Source: Actinomadura sp. KC06 (GTDB lineage: Bacteria; Actinomycetota; Actinomycetes; Streptosporangiales; Streptosporangiaceae). Taken from it: a stretch of DNA of 63,509 bases. Positions 1 through 6,237 of this stretch are shown here, in pieces; position 1 is the first letter of the stretch; the number at the start of each line of letters is the position of its first letter. The stretch spans positions 1-63,509 of the forward strand of contig NZ_SMKT01000035.1 in the NCBI RefSeq assembly GCF_004348735.1. The letters run 5' to 3'. Made by a program: the position numbers and the translations under genes. Under the pieces are notes generated by a model. That model was not told the origin of the DNA. It saw nothing but the letters and a program-made list of their open reading frames with translations, and did no database searches.

Positions 1-38
1 CCCCACACCCCCCGCCATCGGCTGTATCTTCTCGCTTC

Positions 39-677
39 GTGGCGCAATTTCGAATGAACGGCTCCAAGATGCTCGCCGTCGACCTCGGCGGCGAGACCAT
101 CAGGGCGCTGAACGGATCCATGGTCGCCTACGAGGGCCAGATGTCGTTCAAACGCCAGGGCATGACGGGCGGCGAGGGGCTGCGCGGCGCGCTGAAACGC
201 AGGATCGCCGGCGAGGGCATGACCCTCATGGAGATCAGCGGGCAGGGGACGGTGTACCTGGCGAGCGAGGCGACGGAGGTGACCCTCGTCCCGCTGACCG
301 GCGACACCCTGTTCGTCGAGTCGGAGAGCCTCCTCGCCCTGGACGGGAACCTGCAGACCGGCGTCCACTTCGTCGGGCTGCGGGGGATGGGCACGGGGCA
401 GGGGCTCGCCACCACCAAGGTCGAAGGGCACGGGACGGTCGCGATCCTTTCCGAGGGCCCCGCGATCGTGCTGGAGGTGACGCCGCAGGCGCCGCTGTGC
501 GTCGACCCGCACGCCTACGTCTGCCACCACGGGCAGCTCCAGCAGGACGTGGTCACCGACGTCAACTGGCGGACGGTGATCGGCCAGGGATCGGGGGAGA
601 GCGTGCAGTTCCGGTACCAGGGGCACGGCCTGGTGTACGTCCAGCCGTCCGAACGCGGCGGAATCTTGGAGGTCTGA
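39..677 (+). CDS. AIM24 family protein (first of three)
   Basis: This 212-residue protein belongs to the AIM24 family of beta-rich proteins, named after a yeast mitochondrial protein. The biochemical role in bacteria is not established. It has the family pattern of glycine-rich turns (NGSMVAYEGQ near the N-terminus, GQGTVYL, GHGTVAIL and GHGLVYVQ later) and no signal peptide or membrane segment. The GTG at 39 is used here; an ATG at 54 is the alternative. No clear ribosome site lies in the short upstream sequence and the window edge limits the view. Its stop overlaps the ATG of an 18-codon ORF that leads into the second AIM24 gene, so the three genes look like one translationally coupled unit. 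Confidence 0.8.
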   Translation: MAQFRMNGSKMLAVDLGGETIRALNGSMVAYEGQMSFKRQGMTGGEGLRGALKRRIAGEGMTLMEISGQGTVYLASEATEVTLVPLTGDTLFVESESLLALDGNLQTGVHFVGLRGMGTGQGLATTKVEGHGTVAILSEGPAIVLEVTPQAPLCVDPHAYVCHHGQLQQDVVTDVNWRTVIGQGSGESVQFRYQGHGLVYVQPSERGGILEV

Positions 678-733
678 TGGCGACGAAGTCGGCCAAGGGG
701 CGTGGGGGGTCGTCCCCCCTCGGGAGGTACTGA
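677..733 (+). CDS. 18-codon linking ORF containing a palindromic repeat
   Basis: A short ORF starts at an ATG that overlaps the previous stop (TGATG) and ends in a stop that overlaps the next ATG, again as TGATG. A GGAGGT at 669-673 sits just upstream. The second half encodes GRGGSSPLGRY and is built from the palindromic repeat at 702-721. It may only carry ribosomes across the inserted repeat, keeping the AIM24 genes coupled. A function for the peptide itself is not claimed. Confidence 0.35.
   Translation: MATKSAKGRGGSSPLGRY
702..721. repeat. GGGGGGTCG-CCCCCC palindromic repeat, copy 1
   Basis: The sequence GTGGGGGGTCGTCCCCCCTC folds into a 6-bp G/C stem with a TCGT loop. A near-identical 20-bp copy (18 of 20 identical) lies at 45158-45177, also directly after a stop/start overlap and just before the next gene. 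The repeat is followed by GGGAGG, so it also places a ribosome site for the downstream ATG at 733. Confidence 0.7.
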
Positions 734-1386
734 TGCCCGGATACCAGTCGATCAACTCCAAGATGCTCCAGGTGCCGATCGGACCGGGCCAGGAGGTCTA
801 CAGCAAGCGCGGCGCGATGCTCGCCTACACCGGGCCCGTGTCGTTCGCGCCGACCGCGACGGCCGGGCAGGGCATCGGCGGCACCCTCGGACGCGCGGTC
901 GCCGGCGAGCGCAGCGCGATGATGCACGTCACCGGGCAGGGCAGCGTCCTGTTCGGGCACGGCGGGCTGTACGTCACCGTCATCGACCTGCAGGGCGCCG
1001 ACACCCTCTACGTCGAGGCCGACCGGCTGCTCGTACACGACGCGTCCCTCCAGGTCGGGACGATGTTCATGGGCGAGCAGGGCGGCGTGCGCGGCATCGT
1101 CCGCGGCGCGGTCACCGGGCAGGGCCTGTTCACCTCGACGCTCATGGGGCACGGCTCGTGCGCGGTGCTGTCGCACGGCGGGGTGATGGAGCTGCCGATC
1201 AGCCAGAACCGTCCCGTGCACGTCGACCCGCAGGCGTACGTGGCGCACCGCGGCCAGGTGCAGAACAAGCTCACCACGGCGGTGGGGCTGCGCGACCTGG
1301 TCGGACGCGGTTCCGGCGAGGCGTTCCAGCTCGAACTGAGCGGACTCGGTGTCGTCTACGTCCAGGCCAGCGAGAGGAAGATCTGA
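733..1386 (+). CDS. AIM24 family protein (second of three)
   Basis: This 217-residue protein is a paralog of its neighbours, with the same NSKMLQV opening, the YSKRGAMLAYTG turn, and GQGSVLFG, GHGSCAVL and LGVVYVQ motifs. It has no signal peptide or membrane segment. The ATG is chosen because GGGAGG lies about 6 bases upstream and the start overlaps the stop of the 18-codon linking ORF. The third AIM24 gene begins 2 bases after its stop. Tandem AIM24 genes of different lengths suggest subunits of one assembly, which is an inference. Confidence 0.82.
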   Translation: MPGYQSINSKMLQVPIGPGQEVYSKRGAMLAYTGPVSFAPTATAGQGIGGTLGRAVAGERSAMMHVTGQGSVLFGHGGLYVTVIDLQGADTLYVEADRLLVHDASLQVGTMFMGEQGGVRGIVRGAVTGQGLFTSTLMGHGSCAVLSHGGVMELPISQNRPVHVDPQAYVAHRGQVQNKLTTAVGLRDLVGRGSGEAFQLELSGLGVVYVQASERKI

Positions 1387-1388
1387 CC

Positions 1389-2156
1389 GTGAGCACGTAC
1401 GGCACGCAGACGCAGACCTGGAACCCGGTCACGCTTCCGTCCAACGACAACGTCAACCCGTACGCCTTCAGCGTCGACCTCAACGGGCAGTGGTTCGCGC
1501 AGAAGGGCAAGATGATCGCCTACTACGGGCAGATCAGGTTCGAGGCGCTGTCGGCGGGGCCGCTCGACTCGCTCGTCGCGCACACCTTCAACTCGCCGCT
1601 GTACGCGCAGGACTGGATCGTCGCGCAGGGGCAGGGGAAGCTCGTCCTCGCCGACCGCGGGTTCGACGTCAACTCCTTCGACCTGGAGAACGGGAACCTC
1701 ACCGTCCGGGCCGGGAACCTCCTGGCGTTCGAGCCGGGCCTGGAACTCAAGCAGTCGATCATCCCCGGGTTCCTGACGCTGATCGGGACGGGACGGTTCG
1801 TGGCCGCCTCCAACGGCCCCGTGCACTTCGTCGAGCCGCCGATCAGGGTCGACCCGCAGGCGCTGCTCGGCTGGGCCGACTGCCCGTCCCCCTGCCACCA
1901 CTACGACCATTCCTACATGCGCGGGGCGTTCGGCGCCGCGCGGATGGCGTTCGGGATCGGCGGGCAGTCCGGCGAGGAGCACCAATTCGACTTCACCGGG
2001 CAGGGCACCGTGCTGATGCAGTCGTCCGAGGTCGTGATGAACGAGGACGTCCTGCTGCGCGACCTCGAAGGGCAGATCGGGCTGGTCGGCACGTCCGGGC
2101 TGCAGCGGCTGCAGCGGACCATCACCCAGCGGCTGTCCGCCGAGCGCGGCGGCTGA
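1389..2156 (+). CDS. AIM24 family protein (third of three, longest)
   Basis: This 255-residue AIM24 paralog has a longer N-terminal region than the other two. It shows QWFAQKGKMIAYYG, LIGTGRFV and GQGTVLMQ turns and a distinctive middle stretch, ADCPSPCHHYDHSY, rich in Cys and His that could bind metal. The GTG start lies 2 bases after the preceding stop with GAGAGGAAG upstream. The gene ends before a strong palindrome that separates it from the convergent VOC gene. The Cys/His stretch is the only part suggesting specific chemistry, and no function has been assigned. Confidence 0.82.
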   Translation: MSTYGTQTQTWNPVTLPSNDNVNPYAFSVDLNGQWFAQKGKMIAYYGQIRFEALSAGPLDSLVAHTFNSPLYAQDWIVAQGQGKLVLADRGFDVNSFDLENGNLTVRAGNLLAFEPGLELKQSIIPGFLTLIGTGRFVAASNGPVHFVEPPIRVDPQALLGWADCPSPCHHYDHSYMRGAFGAARMAFGIGGQSGEEHQFDFTGQGTVLMQSSEVVMNEDVLLRDLEGQIGLVGTSGLQRLQRTITQRLSAERGG

Positions 2157-2170
2157 CCAGGGCCAGAGCA

Positions 2171-2202
2171 GGCCGTGGGCCCGGACGTCCGGGCCCACGG
2201 CC
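2171..2202. terminator. Bidirectional terminator-like perfect palindrome
   Basis: A 32-bp perfect palindrome (GGCCGTGGGCCCGGA arm and its complement, centre CG) lies between the convergent third AIM24 gene and the VOC gene. It lacks a T-run, as is common in GC-rich actinomycetes. Confidence 0.7.
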
Positions 2203-2208
2203 CACCGG

Positions 2209-3012
2209 TCACGACTCCGGGCCCTGCGCGGGCTTCATCACGCGGAACGGCACGCCGAACGGGTCGCGGACGGTGGCGATGCGCCCGTACGGGGTGTCGA
2301 CCGGCTCCTCATCGACGGTTCCGCCGCCCGCGCGGACCTGCCGGGCGGCCTCGTCGGCGTCGTCCACCGCGAAGTAGGTGAGCCACGACGCGACCGGCTC
2401 CGTGCCGCCGCCGATGACGAGGCCCTCTCCGCCGAGGACGCCGCCCATGAAGCGGCCGTCCGGACGGGCGATGGTGGTGTAGTCCAGGCCCTCGGCGTCC
2501 TGCATCGGCTCGACCTGGTAGCCGAACAGGGCCTTGTAGAACTCGCGGGCGGGCCCGGCGTCGCCGGGGACGAAGAGGTCGTTCCACGTGAACGACCCCG
2601 AGTCGTTCACGATCCGCGAGCCCGGGTGGGCCTGGCCCTGCCACAGGCCGAACTGGGCGCCGGCCGGGTCCTTGACGATGGTCATGCGGCCCTGGTCCAT
2701 CACGTCCATGGGCGGGAAGACGACCTCGCCGCCCGCGTCGGTGGCGCGCTTGACGGCGCCGTCGCAGTCGTCGGTGGCGAAGTAGACGTTCCACCAGTAC
2801 TGCGGGGGCTGGTCGTCGGGGTTCTGCATCATCCCCGCGACCGGCTCCCCGCGCAGCATGCACATGTTGTAGTGCCCGCCCTCGGGCCCCGTGTCCTGGA
2901 ACTGCCAGCCGAGCAGCGTCCCGTAGAACGTCTTGGCCCGGTCGATGTCGGGGACGCCGATGTCGATCCAGCTCGGCGTGCCCTCGGGTGGATTGCTCGT
3001 GACCTGCGTCAT
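2209..3012 (-). CDS. Two-domain VOC (glyoxalase/bleomycin-resistance fold) protein
   Basis: This 267-residue protein contains two vicinal-oxygen-chelate modules, roughly residues 14-125 and 140-260. Both halves show the family features: WIDIGVPDIDRAKTFYGTLLGW and WNDLFVPGDAGPAREFYKAL open the modules, and TIVKDPAGAQFGLWQ and ATVRDPFGVPFRVM close them. Such proteins are usually cytoplasmic lyases, dioxygenases or binding proteins, and the substrate cannot be read from sequence. The ATG at 3012 has GAAGGAG about 10 bases upstream. It is transcribed away from the ABC-F gene, and a strong palindrome lies at its 3' end. Confidence 0.85.
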   Translation of the reverse strand: MTQVTSNPPEGTPSWIDIGVPDIDRAKTFYGTLLGWQFQDTGPEGGHYNMCMLRGEPVAGMMQNPDDQPPQYWWNVYFATDDCDGAVKRATDAGGEVVFPPMDVMDQGRMTIVKDPAGAQFGLWQGQAHPGSRIVNDSGSFTWNDLFVPGDAGPAREFYKALFGYQVEPMQDAEGLDYTTIARPDGRFMGGVLGGEGLVIGGGTEPVASWLTYFAVDDADEAARQVRAGGGTVDEEPVDTPYGRIATVRDPFGVPFRVMKPAQGPES

Positions 3013-3157
3013 TCGTCTCACGCTCCTTCGTGGCGGGACCCCGGGGCCCCCTGTGTCTCTCCGCCGCACGCCCGTGCCCCTCATCCTGGCCCCGCCCGCG
3101 CCGTTCACACATCGCCCGCACCGGATCCGGCATGACCGGTGCCGGTCGCCGGTCACG

Positions 3158-3163
3158 TACACT
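3158..3163 (+). promoter_or_regulatory. -10 element for a leaderless transcript before the ABC-F gene
   Basis: TACACT fits the actinomycete -10 consensus. Six bases downstream is an ATG at 3170, the spacing expected for a leaderless transcript that starts at the ATG. The -35 region is weak (ATGACC with a long spacer). Confidence 0.45.
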
Positions 3164-3169
3164 GGGCGG

Positions 3170-3190
3170 ATGGTTCCGCTCCCGAACTGA
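3170..3190 (+). CDS. Putative leader peptide MVPLPN upstream of ABC-F
   Basis: A six-codon ORF (MVPLPN) begins where a transcript from the TACACT element should start and ends 98 bases before the ABC-F start. Short leader ORFs of this kind precede several antibiotic-resistance ABC-F genes, where ribosome stalling on the leader switches on the main gene. Here it is only a hypothesis. The stop codon is part of a segment that can pair near the ABC-F start. Confidence 0.35.
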   Translation: MVPLPN

Positions 3191-3286
3191 CAGGCCCGCT
3201 TCGAGCGCGCCCCGGTCACGACGCCGACCGAGAGGCGCGCTTCTTCGTGCCTGTCCATCGAGCCGTCCGTCAGGGGAGCCCTGTCA
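3188..3286 (+). promoter_or_regulatory. Possible attenuator in the ABC-F leader
   Basis: The segment at 3188-3195, which includes the leader ORF stop, can pair in two exclusive ways: GACAGGC with GCCTGTC at 3249-3255, or TGACAGG with CCTGTCA at 3280-3286. The second pairing would cover the space between the ribosome site (AGGGGAG, 3272-3278) and the GTG start. A GCGCGCC/GGCGCGC stem lies between them. Switch behaviour is inferred from sequence only. Confidence 0.35.
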
Positions 3287-3288
3287 CT

Positions 3289-4887
3289 GTGATCATCGCG
3301 AAAGACATCGAGCTGCGCGCCGGGTCCCGGCTGCTGATCGAGGCCGCCACGTTCCGGGTCAACCCCGGCGACCGGGTCGGGTTCGTCGGGCGCAACGGCG
3401 CCGGCAAGACCACCCTCACCAAGGTGCTGGCCGGGGACGCGCTGCCCGCGCAGGGCGCGGTGACCTCGTCCGGCACCGTCGGCTACCTCCCGCAGGACCC
3501 CCGCGACGTCGACCTGGGCGAGCTGGCCCGCGACCGCATCCTGTCCGCCCGCGGCCTGGACGAGGTGATCCGCGACCTGCGCGCCGCCGAGGACGCGATG
3601 GCGGCCGCGACGGGCGCCGACCGCGACAAGGCCGTCCGCCGGTACGGGCGCCTCGAGGAGCGGCTGCACGTCCTCGGCGGCTACGCGGCGGAGTCGGAGG
3701 CGGCGTCGATCGCGTCCAGCCTCGGCCTGCCGGACCGGGTGATGACCCAGCCGCTCGGGACGCTCTCGGGCGGGCAGCGCCGCCGCGTGGAGCTGGCCCG
3801 CATCCTGTTCTCCGGCGCCGACACGCTCCTGCTGGATGAGCCGACCAACCACCTGGACGCCGACTCGATCGTCTGGCTCCGCGACTTCCTGAAGTCCCAC
3901 CAGGGCGGCCTCGTCGTGATCAGCCACGACGTGGAGCTGCTGGACGCCGTCGTCAACCGGGTGTTCCACCTCGACGCCAACCGCTGCGTGATCGACATCT
4001 ACAACGTCGGCTGGAAGAAGTACCTCGACCAGCGCGAGACCGACGAGCGGCGCCGCAAGCGCGAGTCGGCCAACGCGCAGCGGCAGGCGTCCGCGCTGCT
4101 GTCGCAGGCCGACAAGATGCGCGCCAAGGCCACCAAGGCCAAGGCGGCCCAGCAGATGGACCGGCGCGCCAGGCAGCTCCTCGCGGGCGTGGAGGGCGAG
4201 CGGCAGGCCGACAAGGTCGCCAAGATCCGGTTCCCGGATCCGGCCCCGTGCGGCAAGACTCCGCTCACCGCGGAGGGTTTGTCGAAATCGTACGGATCTT
4301 TGGAGATATTCACCGACGTGGACCTGGCCGTCGACCGGGGCAGCCGCGTCGTCGTCCTCGGCCTGAACGGCGCGGGCAAGACGACCCTCCTGCGCCTGCT
4401 GGCGGGCGTCGACGAGCCCGACACCGGGACGGTCGTCGCCGGCCACGGGCTGCGGGTCGGCTACTACGCCCAGGAGCACGAGACCCTGGACGTCGACCGG
4501 TCCGTCCTGGAGAACATGCAGTCCGCGGCGCCGGGGATGGCGCCCGTCGAGGTCCGCAAGATCCTCGGCTCGTTCCTGTTCTCCGGCGACGACGTCGACA
4601 AGCCCGCGGGCGTCCTGTCCGGCGGCGAGAAGACCCGGCTGGCGCTGGCGATGCTGGTGGTGTCCAGCGCGAACGTCCTGCTGCTGGACGAGCCCACCAA
4701 CAACCTCGACCCGGCCAGCCGCGCGGAGATCCTCGGGGCCCTGCGGACGTTCGCCGGCGCCATCGTCCTGGTCACCCACGACGAGGGCGCGGTGGAGGCG
4801 CTCGCGCCGGAAAGAGTGATTTTGCTGCCGGATGGGGTGGAAGACATCTGGAGTGACGACTTTGCCGATCTGGTGGCGCTCGCGTGA
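3289..4887 (+). CDS. ABC-F family ATP-binding protein
   Basis: This 532-residue soluble protein has two ABC ATPase domains and no membrane segments. ABC-F proteins bind the ribosomal E site; members either protect against antibiotics or resolve stalled translation. Domain 1 has GRNGAGKT (residues 34-41), LSGGQRRR (about 160) and LLLDEPTNHLD (about 183). Domain 2 has GLNGAGKT (about 358), LSGGEKTR (about 443) and LLLDEPTNNLD (about 465). The basic, Lys/Arg-rich interdomain linker around 270-305 matches the P-site tRNA interaction motif. The GTG at 3289 is preferred for its AGGGGAG site. The leader suggests regulation by translation. It could be a resistance factor or a housekeeping EttA-like factor. 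Confidence 0.9.
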   Translation: MIIAKDIELRAGSRLLIEAATFRVNPGDRVGFVGRNGAGKTTLTKVLAGDALPAQGAVTSSGTVGYLPQDPRDVDLGELARDRILSARGLDEVIRDLRAAEDAMAAATGADRDKAVRRYGRLEERLHVLGGYAAESEAASIASSLGLPDRVMTQPLGTLSGGQRRRVELARILFSGADTLLLDEPTNHLDADSIVWLRDFLKSHQGGLVVISHDVELLDAVVNRVFHLDANRCVIDIYNVGWKKYLDQRETDERRRKRESANAQRQASALLSQADKMRAKATKAKAAQQMDRRARQLLAGVEGERQADKVAKIRFPDPAPCGKTPLTAEGLSKSYGSLEIFTDVDLAVDRGSRVVVLGLNGAGKTTLLRLLAGVDEPDTGTVVAGHGLRVGYYAQEHETLDVDRSVLENMQSAAPGMAPVEVRKILGSFLFSGDDVDKPAGVLSGGEKTRLALAMLVVSSANVLLLDEPTNNLDPASRAEILGALRTFAGAIVLVTHDEGAVEALAPERVILLPDGVEDIWSDDFADLVALA

Positions 4888-5003
4888 CCTGCGGGGTGAG
4901 TTCCACAGATCTTTTCTGGCCGAGTGGGTAGCCGAACAGCCGGGAATGACTGATCATGGCGGGGGATAACGCAGCGGTCACCACATCACTACGGGAGGTA
5001 CTC

Positions 5004-5216
5004 GTGGCCGAGACCCTTAAGAAGGGCACCCGCGTGACCGGTGCCGAGCGCGACAAGCTGGCGGCGGACCTGAAGAAGAGGTACGACTCCGGCGAGAGCA
5101 TCCGCGCCCTGGCAGCCGCCACCGGCCGCTCCTACGGTTTCATCCACCGGATTCTGACCGAGTCCGGCGTCAACCTGCGCGGTCGCGGCGGCGCGACCCG
5201 GGGCAAGAAGTCCTGA
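5004..5216 (+). CDS. Small helix-turn-helix protein
   Basis: This 70-residue basic protein belongs to a well-conserved actinomycete group. Residues about 13-60 form a helix-turn-helix (KKRYDSGESIRALAAATGRS then YGFIHRILTESGV), followed by a Gly/Arg/Lys-rich tail (RGRGGATRGKKS). It is a likely DNA-binding protein, with unknown target. GTG at 5004 is chosen because GGGAGGT lies 7 bases upstream; an in-frame ATG at 4956 lacks a comparable site. It lies between the ABC-F and enoyl-CoA hydratase genes, separated from the latter by a strong hairpin. Confidence 0.82.
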   Translation: MAETLKKGTRVTGAERDKLAADLKKRYDSGESIRALAAATGRSYGFIHRILTESGVNLRGRGGATRGKKS

Positions 5217-5304
5217 CCGGACACCGCCCCCGGATGAGCGCACGGCCCGAACCGTCGCCGCGGCCGACCGAGTAAGGTTCGGTCGCGGCGGCGGACGGGT
5301 TTCC

Positions 5305-5335
5305 GGGCCCGCCCCGTGGACGGCGGGGCGGGCCC
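5305..5335. terminator. Terminator-like hairpin after the HTH gene
   Basis: GGGCCCGCCCCG and its exact complement form a 12-bp stem with a 7-base loop (TGGACGG). It ends 24 bases before the enoyl-CoA hydratase ATG, so it could terminate the HTH transcript or form a structure in the next gene's leader. Confidence 0.6.
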
Positions 5336-5359
5336 GCACGCTCATCGAGAGGAAGACGC

Positions 5360-6151
5360 ATGGGGGACGCGACCACGAACGGCCGGCCGGAATCGCTTCC
5401 GGACCTCGACGAGGCGGGCCTCCTCCTGGACGTGGACGGAGCCGTCGCCACCGTCACACTCAACAGGCCCGAGCGGCGCAACGCCATGACCTTCGCGACA
5501 TGGCGCGGGCTCGCCGCGATCGGACGCTCCCTCCCCCCGGCCGTGCGCGTCGTCGTCGTGCGGGGCGCCGGCCCGTCGTTCTCCGCGGGCATCGACCTCG
5601 GCATGTTCTCGGGGGAGGGCGGTGGCCTCCCGGACGGCTCCGACGCCGAGGCCGCCGACCGCTTCATCGCCGAGCTGCAGGAGGGCTACACCTGGCTGCG
5701 GCGCCCCGACCTCGTCACGGTCGCGGCCGTCCACGGCCACGCCATCGGCGCCGGGTTCCAGCTCGCGCTGTCCTGCGACATCCGCGTGGTCGCCGACGAC
5801 GCGACGTTCTGCATGCTGGAGCCCGCGCTCGGGCTCGTCCCCGACCTGACCGGCACCAAGCCGCTGGTGGAGATCGTCGGGATCGGCCGCGCCCTGGAGC
5901 TGTGCCTGACCGCCCGGAAGGTGCCCGCCGAGGAGGCCGCCCGGATCGGGCTCGCCGAGACCGTCGTCCCGCGCGACGGGCTGGACGGCGCCGTCCGCGG
6001 CCTGGTGAAGGATCTGCTCGCCGTCGACGCGGGCGCCGCCGTCGCGACGAAGCGGCTGCTGTGGCAGGCCGCCGGGAACACCCTCGAACAGCAGAGCGCC
6101 GCCGAGCGCCGCGAGCAGCTCGGCCGCCTCCGCGACCTCAACGCCAGGTGA
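5360..6151 (+). CDS. Enoyl-CoA hydratase/isomerase family protein
   Basis: This 263-residue crotonase-fold enzyme acts on an acyl-CoA thioester, most likely adding water across a 2-enoyl-CoA. It shows the CoA-binding RRNAM segment, the first oxyanion-hole strand GAGPSFSAGIDL (about residues 73-84), the second, GHAIGAGFQLALSCDIRV (about 122-139), and MLEPALGLVPDLTGT, where a catalytic Glu is expected. The first Glu is in an LEPALG context, which differs from the usual PExxLG, so the exact reaction is uncertain. GAGAGGAAG precedes the ATG. It is probably monocistronic, with hairpins on both sides. Confidence 0.85.
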   Translation: MGDATTNGRPESLPDLDEAGLLLDVDGAVATVTLNRPERRNAMTFATWRGLAAIGRSLPPAVRVVVVRGAGPSFSAGIDLGMFSGEGGGLPDGSDAEAADRFIAELQEGYTWLRRPDLVTVAAVHGHAIGAGFQLALSCDIRVVADDATFCMLEPALGLVPDLTGTKPLVEIVGIGRALELCLTARKVPAEEAARIGLAETVVPRDGLDGAVRGLVKDLLAVDAGAAVATKRLLWQAAGNTLEQQSAAERREQLGRLRDLNAR

Positions 6152-6174
6152 CCGGCGGTCCTTCCGCGAAACGA

Positions 6175-6212
6175 ACCGGCGGGCCGGGGGCGTGATGCCC
6201 CGGCCCGCCGGT
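6175..6212. terminator. Bidirectional terminator
   Basis: ACCGGCGGGCCGGGG (6175-6189) pairs perfectly over 15 bp with 6198-6212 across an 8-base loop, between the convergent enoyl-CoA hydratase and CocE-type hydrolase genes. Confidence 0.75.
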
Positions 6213-6237
6213 CGTTCAGGCCGTGCCGCGTCCGCGG

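Noticed and set aside
3013..4779. Open frame extending the VOC gene upstream, antisense to ABC-F
   Set aside because: The VOC protein has its own ATG at 3012 with a ribosome site, and the extension has no domain text.
4956..5003. Upstream ATG for the small HTH protein
   Set aside because: No ribosome site, while GTG at 5004 has GGGAGGT at good spacing and gives the conserved N-terminus.
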